Of a DNA stretch of 64,000 nucleotides, positions 34,092 through 46,100 are shown in pieces. How positions within the stretch are numbered: position 1 is the stretch's first letter; the number at the start of each line of letters is the position of its first letter. Location: the NCBI RefSeq assembly GCF_963675165.1, contig NC_087382.1:2271567-2335566 (forward strand), given 5' to 3'. The notes under the pieces are model-generated. The model worked only from the letters and a program-made list of their open reading frames with translations. It searched no databases and was not told the origin of the DNA. The translations under genes were made by a program, and so were the position numbers. Origin of the DNA: Halichondria panicea (lineage: Eukaryota > Porifera > Demospongiae > Suberitida > Halichondriidae).

Positions 34092-37000
34092 ATGAAGCAG
34101 CCCTGGAGCAGCCTACACACAGTATACTCCTCTGCAGTTGTTGTTTTTTTCCTACTTTTTTATGGCAACAGTGATGGTATGTGTAGTTACAGAATATGAG
34201 CATTTAGCTGCACACTCAAAGTCTATATACAGTGCTAGATCTATGATTGAGCTAGTGCATGTATTAAAGCTAACACACCTTTTATCTATCTCCACAGCTA
34301 CTCTCATCGTCAACGCTACCGTGGTATGTCCTAACGATACGATTATCTTCACCTGTTCCCTGCCGGGTGACAATGTCACATGGGAAGTGTATACACCACC
34401 AGGGTTTAATATTGCATTGAGACTAGTCGTGTCAGAAGCTCAACCAACTACGACATCAGCTGACCTTAGATTAGAAGGAGCTGTCACTGATTTCAGTAGA
34501 GGAAGGATTACAGCCACTCTAACGGTGATATCTTTCGGACTCGGATATGGAACCACAGTAGCATGTATTGGACAAGACACACTGTCCAGTGCAGATATCC
34601 TGACTATTACCAGGCCTGGTAAGATATTCTTGTTTTATAACAAGTCATGAAACTTATTTGTAGATCCACCTTCTGCTCCTGGCAACCTAACGTGGACAGC
34701 CGACATTGTCCCAGCTCTCTACTCCACAATCACCCTGACTTGGGACCATACCCCTCAACAGGATGTTTCTGTCAGTTACATCATCACTATTTCCCCACCC
34801 CCTCCATTTGGGTTACCATCTACCGTGGAAACCACCTTCGTAGTCATCAATGTCTCATACAACACTCAATACAACGTGACAGTCAGAGCTGTGAATTGTG
34901 CTGGTTCCAGTGATGCACTGGCTGTGATATCAGTAGACATTGGTAAGTGTGTTTGATTTGTTAAATTGTCCCTTTTCTGGGTACCTGACCCCCTCAGTAT
35001 AGTATCTCCATACCATGCACACACCTTTGTTAAGTTTCTTAGCTTTCATGTTTTATGACCATCAATGTAGGATGTTTAACACTTGGTTTGAATAACAAGG
35101 TATTTAACGGTTTGTTTCAAACCAATTTCTAAATAATGGAGAATGGAATTTTGATTACTCATAATTATGTTTTGGTGGTGATTGAAATTCAATGTTTCAC
35201 AGGAAACTGCACTGTACCTATTGAACCTACTAATGGAACTATAATAGCTACCTTGGTTGATGGTACCACAGTGGACTATGATAGTTTGAGCAATACAGTG
35301 TTGGAGGGAACTGTGCTGACTTACCAGTGTGGCAATGGACTCGCACTGTTTGGGTCAGTGAATATCACATGCACGAGTGATGGAGAATGGAGCTCTGATC
35401 CTGACCTGGTAGAATGCTGTAAGTGTAATGCAGTTATATACTGTAACTATAGGTAGTGTACCTTAAGGTGACATATATTTTCACAGGTAGATTTGTTTGC
35501 GATTTCACTATTTAGGTCATTTTGCTGGTATTAAATTCTTGCTCAAGTTGTGAAATTATCATAAAATTTCTAATTACTCGCAAGTAGTTTTAATGTAATA
35601 TCCAATTGTCTGTGAGAGTACACATTTTTGCGATTTTACTCTCATTCGCAAAAATAGCAGAAATTAATACCCGCGAAAATAAATTATGTCATTAAGGTAT
35701 TTAGAACATCAATCCAATGTTTTTGAGCAGTGTAAGAACTCACAATAATTATAATTATTATGAGAGTGTTCTTGTTTTGATTCTCATTACATTATAGTTG
35801 GTGGCGGCACTATTGTTTCCAACGCTTTTGAAATCATTATTGGATGGAACTCATCATTATGTTTTGGTGGTGATTGAAATTAAGACATCATGTAAATATT
35901 TCAATGTTTCACAGCCAACTGTACTGTACCTGAATTTGATGTTGAGCTCACTGGTGCAACTATAACAGCTACCTTGGTTGATGGTACCACAGTGGACTAT
36001 GATAGTTTGAACAATGAAGTGTTGGAGGGAACTGTGCTGACTTACCAATGTGACAATGGACTCACACTGTTGTTTGGGTCAGTGAATATCACATGCACGA
36101 GTGGTGGAGAATGGAGCTCTGATCCTGACAGGAACCGATGCTATTATAGTAAGTGTAAATATCTGCAGTTATACTGTAGCTAGGTAGTGTATTTAGAACA
36201 TCAATCCGATGTTTTTGAGCAGTCTATATTTAGTAACAATATTATAATTTATTATCTATTTTTATGTGGCCTATTACGATTCACGAATAAAAACTCATAA
36301 TTATTATGAGTGTATTCCTTATTATGCGAAACTGCATATACCTTGCTTACTCATGCACACCGAGGCATAATTATGAGTGTGTTCTTGTTCTTGATTCTCA
36401 TTACATTTACAGTTTATGGTAGCGCTGGATTCTCTGTGGTTAGCATCATTGTTTTCATTATTTTGTTTGTTGTATTGAGTTGGATTATGGTTAGTTTTGG
36501 AATCTACAAACGAAGAAAACGGTTGAGAAAACAACGACTTGCAACTACTGTATTGAGGTATTTAAGCTGTTATATTGTGTGGTATGAGTACAGTAGAACC
36601 TCGCTAATCCGAATAGAGCCGGACCAGACCCCAAATTAAAATTAAATTTCCGAATTAACAGATGTCATTAAGTGATTAGGAATATCATTAACAAAGACAC
36701 TTTTGTACATGTATTATGATATTACTGTGGCCAGAAGAGAAGCTGCTAGCTAGAATAGTTTTTTATCTCATCTTTCTTTTTAATAATTATAGTGAGTGTT
36801 GTGAGCTCTTTTCGTTTTCTTTGCAGTGGCCATTGTATTGAGCGAGGTATTAAGCAATACAATTATTGCTGATTCAGCAAAACAAGTTAGAGTGCACATG
36901 TGCAGTAGTCTATATTCTACTGATAGCCTCTCCCCTTTTTCAGTTTGCTATTATTTTGTCCGGATTTGTGAGGTTTCGGATGAGGTTCTACTGTATATGC

Positions 37001-38899
37001 AAAACACTCGGTTAATGTGTATCCATGCATGACACATTGAAACTATGGTAACCTTCAATGGTCCTTACTATCTTTCTTTGTCTAGGCATGATCTTGCAGC
37101 ATTACCTGCCAACTCTTACGATCCCTTACGGTTCAATAGAGGCACAATGGAGTCTACCCTGAGTTCAGATCAGTGTCCATCAGAGTCAGAAACTACACCC
37201 CGATACTATAGAATTAGTCGTACATCTCAAGTGTCCTTTACCGATAATCGTCAGTCTTCTATATCAGAACCACCTATTGCTATCGATGATGCAAGAGAAG
37301 AACCTACCACTGTGAACAGCACAGAGTTGCCGCCGGAGACGGTACCCCAATTTCCAACAACTGGTCCTACAGCTCAAGTGTCTGCTACCGATGGACATTA
37401 CTCTTCCATATCAGAACCATCTATTGCTATCGATGATTCAAGAGAAGAATCCACCGCAAACAAAACTTCAACTGGCACAGGAACAGCTTCCACTGCTGGG
37501 ACAAGTGTTGAAGAGGTTTCAAGTGCTATAGCCAATGCTTGTACGTTACTAACAAGTTGGTACACACAGTTTTTACCAGTAGAAACGGCCCAAATGTTGC
37601 AATTGCTGGGGCTCTCAAGTCAGAGCATACTGTGCTATTGTATTTCCTAAACGAATATCGTACGATTGACGTCTGCATTATATAATACAAGTATTTGCTA
37701 ACCTGTACTTTGTAGTCTTTGTAGTCACATGATCACTCTGTGTTCATCCAGGGTCACTGATACTTGGTAATGTGATGAAACTGCCTGATCTATCAGAATC
37801 TCTAAAGATACCAGGATCTCAGCTAAAACTGAGCAGTGACCCCATTGGACAAGGTGAGAGACAATACTTATTTCTCTTCTATTGTACATAATTGTGCACA
37901 CTGTGTATTTCGTATTGTGCATGTACAGTGAGTCTTTTTTAATCTTTCAAACAATATTTTCCAGGGGAAACTGGAATGGTATACAAAGGTTTACTAATGA
38001 ACTGGAAAGATGAGCCATTGCAAGCTGTGGCCGTGAAGACATTAAAAGGTAGCAACATTCTCACACAACTATATAGCTATTTATACTATTTAGCATATGT
38101 GACAGGGCCTAGGAAAACAACCCTTATGGAGCAAACTAATTAATTGTATTTTATTGCTTAATTAAATAAAGCAATGCTTAAGCTTCAAATTGATTACAAT
38201 ATCACTCACTTTGCACCTTCCTACCCCAAAATATTTTCGGGTGAAAGGGGGACAGTATTGACCTACCGTTTTGAGAAAAATTAATAATGTTCCAAGTTCT
38301 ATCCGCATACAAGAACAGCATGAATAAAATTCAATGGCTGCCTTGTAACGGCTATACAAAAAAATTTTCGGATCAAAAATTTTTTTTTAAGTTAGAGGAG
38401 ATATTGAAGTTTCTTCTTATGAAAGAAAACCAAAATCCTAAAATAGCTCTAAATATTTTACTTTGTAGTGTACTGAACATTATTAGTTTGCTCCATAAGG
38501 GTTGTTTTCCTAGGCCCTATCACATATATCAAGAGCTGTACATAACTGTATAGTATAGAAAATCAAAATTGGTACAATTACTTTAAATGTCTTATTTTTA
38601 GGTTTGTTTTCTTCTTCGGATATTCAATTTCTGATGAGTGAGATTATCAAGATGAAGGATTTCAACCACCCTCACGTCATGCCCCTGATTGGAGTGTGTT
38701 TAGATGCTGGACCCGGTGTTTCCATGGTGATGCCACATATGACCAATGGGAGTGTACTGGATTATTTGAAAAAGGAGAGAAGTGGTTTAAAATTGACTGA
38801 TAACTGCAGCAAAGAAAAGGTCAGACACTTGACTATTTTTCTAAAGTACATTTCGTGCACAGTACATATAATCCATTCTCACACTACACGTACACGCAT

Positions 38900-38944
<45 letters not shown>

Positions 38945-40062
38945 GGCACAGAGTGTCAGGAAGCTGCTGTTGAGAATGTGTCATCAGATTGCCCTAGGAA
39001 TGGAATATCTCTCTCAGCAAAGATTCATTCATCGAGACTTGGCAGCACGGAACTGCATGTATGCCTTACATATACTAATTGCTGTACGTTTATACTTTAT
39101 TACTGCAACCGTCTGTTCAGGTTGGACTCTAGTGGTGATGTCAGAGTTGGTGACTTTGGACTGGCCGAGGACGTCTACAGCACTGGATATTTTAGACAGA
39201 ATGAACGAGCTGATATCAAGCTGCCCTACAAGTGGATGGCATTGGAAAGTCTAAACGATGCCATCTTCACAGAGAAAACAGATGTGGTACGTTTCAACTA
39301 GCTCTTAGTAAAATTATACAACATTTCAATACTTCAATACCCCCTACAGTGGTCGTATGGAGTGACTATGTGGGAGGTTTTCAGTGGCGGTCAGATTCCT
39401 TATCCTGGAGTAGACGTCAGGACTCTTGTCAAGTTCCTTCAGAGAGGAAACCGATTGGACGCTCCCGTTAACACTGCCTGTACTGCTGAAATGTGAGTCA
39501 GTTTGTGCATGCAAGCATTGAGGGCTTCTTTTTTTAGTATTGAGTGGGCCAATTTTTCAAAATTGAAAGATGCGTTTTGTAGGAGGTATATAATTATGTG
39601 TTTATATGGCTACTCATATCAGACCTAGAATGCTGATGTTAATGGTTGTTCCACATCACTCCAGCTCAGCGGTGATGCAGAGATGCTGGCTAGAGGATTA
39701 TGAAGAGAGGCCATCCTTCACTGACTTGTCTTCAATAATGGACGCCATGCTCTCCTCTGTGTCTGACTACGCTGAACTGAACATGGAGCTCCCTCATAAT
39801 AGCCAAGACCCCATAGGTGATCAATGGCTGTATCTGTAACTGCACTGTTGGTACAATGTGTATGTCTCAAGTAATGAGATTAGTATAGCCAAGACCCAAA
39901 TACCCTATAAAGTGTCTATAGCATGTGTTAGTAGGCCACCTCTTCATTATGGCCGTTGTTACCACCAACAAAATGTGACTGGTTTGGATTTTTGCAGATA
40001 TGAGTGGATATGACGATTTAAACGAGTCACTAAGGAACAGAGTGACAAGAACTGACCAATAG
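34092..40062 (+). CDS. RTK A: receptor tyrosine kinase with Ig-like, FN3 and two Sushi domains
   Basis: Fifteen exons with consistent phase: 34092-34176, 34298-34618, 34664-34942, 35203-35418, 35915-36148, 36413-36557, 37086-37540, 37752-37853, 37965-38048, 38602-38819, 38952-39058, 39121-39286, 39350-39492, 39665-39816 and 39998-40062. The sum is 2772 bp, 923 residues. Order: signal peptide; Ig-like (VVCPNDTIIFTC..VACIG); FN3 (DPPSAPGNLTW..YNVTVRAVN); two Sushi modules (CTVP..YQC..ITCTS..C); membrane helix; a 151-residue juxtamembrane exon with an internal repeat (SSISEP.IAIDD.REE); kinase. Kinase motifs: [71 protein letters not shown] and [14 protein letters not shown]. These fit an active Met/Axl-like tyrosine kinase. 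The C-terminus has a tyrosine in [11 protein letters not shown]. The ligand is unknown. It is the only complete RTK in the window. Confidence 0.9.
36591..36993. mobile_element. pogo/Tigger-like MITE in RTK A intron 6
   Basis: CAGTAGAACCTCGCTAATCC at the left and GATGAGGTTCTACTG at the right form inverted ends flanked by TA on both sides. This fits Tc1/mariner-pogo target-site duplication. There is no transposase. Confidence 0.75.
38096..38527. mobile_element. MITE with about 45-bp inverted ends, in RTK A intron 9
   Basis: ATATGTGACAGGGCCTAGG then AAAACAACCCTTATGGAGC is mirrored almost base for base at 38483-38527. The equivalent introns of B, C and F lack it, so insertion followed duplication of the array. 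Confidence 0.9.
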
Positions 40063-40249
40063 CCAATAGATTGATAACTATAGTAGCAATTTTATTCTTA
40101 CTGTAGTGTTTTTACTTGAACTTTTTTCAAACTGTTCCAATAATAATTATAAATACGGCAATCATAATCAATAGTTTTTACTGACTATATATAAATGTTC
40201 TAATTACCTGCTACTTGTATAATTATGTTAAAAAGTTTCTTAAGGTAGT

Positions 40250-40372
40250 TCCTCTGGTATACACGATAGTAGTTACGTGAGGCTATTAATAATTGGCTCA
40301 AAAAGCAATACTTGACAGTGCATGTGCTTTTATACACAGGGTGACCATTCCTCTGTATAGGTATCAGCTGGA
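40250..40372 (-). pseudogene. Block X relic downstream of RTK A
   Basis: It shares TACACGATAGTA..GTGAGGCTATT and the TTGACAG..TTTATACACAG..GGTATCAGCTG words with the better copy at 58108-58420. It has no intact frame and joins directly to LU-type sequence at about 40373. Confidence 0.5.
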
Positions 40373-40574
40373 ACCCTGGGTAGGTTGTTGGTATTGTGAT
40401 TCATTACACAGCAAAAACACTGAATGCATCATTAATTGTATTTTAGTGTCATTTTAACAATCAAAAGATGCGTTATATTTATACGAGTATCTTTTTACTG
40501 TGTGGGTAGTCAAGGTAACGGAATAGTTGAGTGTTTCAGTTTGCTTCAAAACAGTATTGTACCACATTAGATGC

Positions 40575-41325
40575 TTTTATTTTTTATTTTTTTATTTTTT
40601 TATGAAACATGTAATGACAAAGTGAGTGAGGACAAAGTGGGGGCAGAATAAATTAAAAAGTAAGATAAAAATAAATTAAGATAAAAATAAATTAAAAGTG
40701 ACTAAGTGAGTCCATCTAGAGCAGGAGGCAGAGTGGGGGCTCTGTGAATCAGCATAAACGCATTGCCCTGCCACAAAACCAAGCTGACTCTGCCGAAGAG
40801 GTATTTAGTTGTGTCCGTATCTCGGTCGGCACCTGATCGGAGACGAATCGATCGGCCGATGACTTGAATCGTCGAGATGAAATCCTCCGCCAGACCTCCA
40901 AGATTTTCAGCGACAAGAGGGACACATGTCAGACCTGCATTGCGGCAGTTCTGAAGGTTAGAAGCCAACTTGCGCTGGACTCCCACTTGGAGAGCGTGGC
41001 CCTGGGTATGCGCAGCTACTGACAGTGTGAGGGGCTGGGGAGGAGAGATGACGTGGACATCGAGAGCGGCTGGACGGCCGTTGGACCAATTGGGGAGAAG
41101 GACGTCCGCAGGGCGAGCACTAGACTCTGCAATAAGGCCTGGAGTTTCAATGGAGGGGCCCAGAGCGGCAGATTGAGCGGCCTTGAAGACCACGTCTCTA
41201 ATGGCGTTGTGACGACTGATACGGTCGCTAATGCCCCCGCAGCTCACCTAGTGGTCACCGAAGGGGTCAGCAACACAGCGACACTCGGGGCAGGTAAACT
41301 GGTCGTTGTGCAATGGGACGACAAT
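40575..41325 (-). mobile_element. 5'-truncated non-LTR retroelement, 3' end of ORF2 only
   Basis: The minus-strand frame carries a zinc-knuckle-like FTCPECRCVADPFGDH, an in-frame TAG at 41248-41250, then VSCGG..SRHNAIRDVVFKAAQ. Further on are RPADVLLPNWSNGRPAALDV, HALQVGVQRKLASNL and VPLVAENLGGLAEDF. This order (Cys/His knuckle, RHN, RPAD..w..g..alDv) is the tail seen after reverse transcriptase in many invertebrate retroelement proteins. It may be a restriction-enzyme-like nuclease fold. The 3' side ends in an A-rich tail (T-rich on the plus strand, 40580-40605). Its base composition is much more GC-rich than its surroundings. The reverse transcriptase part is absent and the reading frame is dead. 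Confidence 0.75.
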
Positions 41326-41599
41326 GATTTAGTTGAGTGTTGCAGTACGACATTTACGCATTTCTCAGTTAGTCCACTGCCTAGTGATGATTGAGATTCT
41401 TGTTTAACACAGTAGTAAATTGTAGTTGGAACATTCTGCAACACACAAGTCATCACAACAGTGATTATACAGACTCCCATCAGCACTATCCTTCAAGCAG
41501 TAGAGTAGATATTTCTTCACTCTTATTACTACCGGTATGTGTTCTTGTGTGCTGTCCCCCTGCACATTAGCCAGACCCTGGAGAGTAAGCCAATAATAG

Positions 41600-41611
41600 T
41601 GCGCATGGGCA
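41600..41611. promoter_or_regulatory. Degenerate NRF1-like site upstream of RTK B
   Basis: AGCCAATAATAG then TGCGCATGGGCA matches the RTK F promoter block (59870-59893) with one base lost from the palindrome. It lies 178 bp before the RTK B ATG. Confidence 0.45.
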
Positions 41612-41789
41612 GCAAGACCACAGCATTGCCCACTACAAAACCCAGATCCTGTATATAAAGTATTAAATCTAGTCATACGGTATTACCCTCTCTCTATTGG
41701 CCTTGTGACTCACCTCACCATCGATGGTTCTGTGTTATCAAAGGCTCTTTGGTGTTATATTGCTGAGCTAGCTATATAGATCTAAAACT

Positions 41790-43034
41790 ATGAAACTGAA
41801 AACAAGTTCAGTCTCTACCTTGTTATTTTTAATATTTGTCAGAAAAAGTCTTGCTCAAGTCATCACTACTGGTCAGAGTAGACAGGGCAATGAGATTACG
41901 TTTACCTGTGAGTCCTTTGACCAAGAAGCGATTAAGATTCGTGTAGTCAGTGTCATTGCTGATGGTTCGAATGGCACTGCACCATTTGTTAATGTGTCTA
42001 GGACTAGTACCACAGCAATGGCTAGGTTCACCGTAACTCCATCAGATGAGAAGGCTGCTTATTGTGGAGCTGGTAATGTGTCTACAAATTTGGTATATTT
42101 TGGAGGTGAGTATAAAATTATTGTATGCACGTTTTGCTTGGCTACAGCTCAGTTCTTGAGCCTGCATGGTCAATTTTTGTATCCCAGTGAACTGTATGTG
42201 TTTCATAAATACAGCATCTCCTGTTCTGAAAACAACTTTAACAAGACTACTTGCAATTGTTGGAAGTGTACATACACTAGAATGTTCTTATGAACTAGGC
42301 ACAGCAAGTGATGATATTGACCCCTACCATCATATCTGGTTTAAAGATCAATCCAATGATATTATCACAGAAGAATTAAGTCGAACACTAAATATTTCTA
42401 TTACAAGGCAGTCACCTGATATTGCTAATTACACCTGTGCTCTGAGGATGAGGGAATGCAGTGCATGTGGACGACTGGTCGATTATCCTTCTTTGAATAC
42501 ACCACAATTTCAGCTTACTAAAGTTGGTAAGTTCATTAATATTATTTTGCTGGTGTGAATGAATCATCATAGTGTAGTGCCTCTTTCAATTGATGTCGCC
42601 CCTGTTTCCCAAAACGTGTCCGCTGGTACTCCTGTCACTTTTGTGTGTGCTGCCGAGGGAACAAGTATAGACATTATATGGCTGTATGATGGAAATACCT
42701 ACACTGCTAACAATGAAAATGTAAACATTTCCAGCGTGGATTCGGCTTATGTTCGGAGTGAATTAGAATTATCATCCCCTTCGAGTAGTGGAAGTGTTAT
42801 TTGCATTGTTCGTCAATTGTTTGATGGTACGAATTCGCTGGACAACAACAACTTTAACAACAATTTACCAGGTCAGAACAGAAGGTCCACTGCAGAGCTC
42901 ATAATAATACCAGAAACAACCTCTCCTACCACTACTATGCTTACTATCTCTACAACAACAGCTGCAACAGGTACTATGTATGTGCATGATGCCTCGAGGC
43001 GTAGCCCTACAAGGGATGTGTGTGTGTGTGCATG

Positions 43035-43103
<69 letters not shown>

Positions 43104-46100
43104 GTGAATTTCAACTGTAACTATTACAATGCAATGACAAATAACAGCTGCTTTGAGCCACGTTCTTTTGGATTTTGATTCATCTACATTTGTAAAGCTT
43201 CTTTTTCGAGATATGACTCACACGGTGGGTGAAGGCCTCTTAGCATCATTATTCTGATTGCACAGTTTTCTATTCAATTTATGAGTTAGCCATACAGCTG
43301 TTTGTTAGCCATATAGCTGTTTGTTAGCCATACAGCTGTTTGTTAGCTATAAGCTTCAGAAAAAACCTGTAAAGCTGAATGCATGTATAGCCAGACGCAG
43401 CCCTTGTGAACTCTGACCTCATTGCATGCAGATCCAACTTTTTTTTGTTATTATTCATTGACAGGAAATGCAAAATACCAAACTTACTAAGATTATCAAG
43501 CCATCAGATAGACTTCTGTTCCCATGCATTAAGCTCCTCTCCTATAATGACGGTGTGGAATTCAATTCTCTCATTGTCAACACTTGCAAACAACAATAAG
43601 AACATAACATTGTACAAAACAAATAAACTAATTACTTCTTCGATAACAATTTGAGCGAAGCAAAACATGCTGAGAGGCATTAGCACACGCAGCGACATTC
43701 ATTGTATAGAGAAGTATTCAATCTGCCACTGCATGCCTAGCTATAATATTTCTGTGCTGGCTTAACGATGAAAGTAAGTAGATCACCTTCATGAAAGTTG
43801 TTGTGGCACATACTGATACACTGTACGTGATAGTGGCAATGGTATTTTGTGTGGGGACGTGACGTGGTTGATACGGATATTTATTACATTGCTAAGAACT
43901 CACAAACATGCTTACTCTTGACTCCCATTTCAGGTACCGTCACTGTGACAGCTATCATCATCCTTTCTCTTGCTGCAGTAGGGACAAGCTTTTTCATTGT
44001 CTCAGTGACTTGTTTCATAGTTTGTTTTGGGCTCCACAAACGAAGACAGTTGCTGAAAGCAAACCAAATAATTGCAACAACTGGTTTAAGGTACATGCAT
44101 TACTGTACTTAAAGTTTGCCATGAAAATGACTATAAAACCAGCACTGGGCTAAATATACTTATGCATAATGTTTACAATTGAGACCTTCAGTGACTACAT
44201 ATAATCCCCATGATTTGCAGTACCTGATAAAACCATCTCACCATTTTATCCTCTGTCAACTCCTTTCAGTGACATACAAGAAACTACACTGAGTACTAAC
44301 GAGATGCAAAGTACCGAGTTGCCGCCGGAGACGGCACCATCACCCCGATTTCCAACAAGTTTTAACACAGCTCGAGTGCCTACTACTGATAGACATTACT
44401 CTTCCACAACAAAACAATCTACTGGTATTGATGATTCAAGAGAAATATAGTTTTTATTGTTAGGAATGGCCCAAGGCTGTATATGCGTATATAGTGCAAC
44501 AGCTGCTAAATCTCTCAAGTCAGAGTATAGACCGTAACCATGTAGCGGATGTATTTCGAGGGTGTAACTGTTGATGATGGTTTTCGATGTACCGTGAACA
44601 TACCAATATCGCGTGCATGCATCATGGCTGGTATTTAGCGAAAATTAAATCCTTGCATGTATATAAGCATGTAGTCACATGATCACTCTGCGTCCAGGGT
44701 CGCTGATACTTGGTAATGCGGTGAAGCTGCCTGATCTACCAGAATCTCTAAAGATACCAGGATCTTGGCTGAAACTGAGCAGTGATCCCATTGGACAAGG
44801 TGAGCGCCCCATTGGACAAGGTGAGCGGATTACATGTGCAATGTAATATATCCTTCTAATGGGTGGCCTTGTAGGGGAAACGGGTGTGGTGTACAAAGGT
44901 ATACTGATGAACTGGAAAGATGAGCCATTACAAGCTGTGGCTGTGAAGACATTGAAAGGTAACTTAATTAATTTAATATGGCTGCCTTATGTGGCTAGAC
45001 AGTAACTGCACCTGGAGCTGTGCACATGAAGGGAAGGCATCCCACTATAACTATACATGGAAATGTGGTCATAGCTTTATCCCCGTAGTCAGCCGCTCCT
45101 TCTCTTTATTAATTATAGTTACAGGCTCTTGTTAATAGTCTGTACATATTATTTTTAGGTTTGTTTTCTTCTTCGGATATTCAATTTCTGATGAGTGAGA
45201 TTATCAAGATGAAGGATTTCAACCACCCTCACGTCATGCCCCTGATTGGAGTGTGTCTAGATGCCGGACCCGGTGTTTCCATGGTGATGCCACATATGAC
45301 CAATGGGAGTGTACTGGATTATTTGAAACAGGAGAGAAATAGTTTAAAATTGACTGATAATTGCAGCAAAGAAAAGGTCAGACGCTAGCACAGTTGTTTA
45401 ATTAAAAACTAAAATGCTTTTCTCTTGGGCAGGCCAACAGCTAGTAGGTTAGAGAGGTGGAGGCCTGCTAGCACAGAACCTAATTAATGGGCACATTCTT
45501 ATTAACCTGGCTACATTATAAAAGGTGATATCAGAGTGACCACTATGTAGACATGCTCACTCACTGTCTATACCACGTGTACAAACATGGTCACCACATA
45601 CGCTTGGAAAACAGGACGTGGTACAGTGACATTTTAACCCTTGGGCAGTCTACAGTGGTGAGGGTGACCCAGCTGCTATATCATGATAACACAGGTCCAA
45701 ACACATGCTATATATGGAGAATTTGAGGCCCATTACCCTGTCTGTATTATAGACTAGAGGGTGGTCTGCTAACACAGATCCAAACACATGCTCTATATAT
45801 ATGGAGAATTTGAGGCCCATTAATCTGGCTGTATTATAGAGGGTGGCCTACTAACACAGATCCAAACACATGCTATGGAGAGGAGAGTCTGAGACTTTTG
45901 GGCCCCATTAATCATATAGCTGACTAAATAAAAGCTGCATATACTACCATAGTTTAATCTGGTATAGATACACGTATAGCTTGATTAAATTGTGTGCTTA
46001 AATCAACGATTGCTCACGGATCGACCTACATCTTCATTATGAAGAGTGTAATCCATTCTCACACTACACACACACACAGGCACAGAGTGTCAGGAAGCTG

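Larger units (their letters stand above)
40373..41660 (-). pseudogene. Broken LU-type ectodomain exon upstream of RTK B, interrupted by a retroelement piece
   Basis: On the minus strand 40373-40575 has CCTGGGTAGGTTGTTGGTA and the AATAGTTGAGTGTTTCAG words that in LU-1 and LU-3 encode the end of the first Cys-rich domain and stalk. 41330-41480 has a second, partly overlapping copy plus CTTGTTTAACACAGTAGTAA and GCAACACACAAGTCATCAC. The latter encodes CCDDLCVAE, preceded by a YCLKDSADGSLYNH stretch to about 41530. Stops and gaps rule out function. It sits where LU-4 sits relative to RTK A. Confidence 0.75.
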
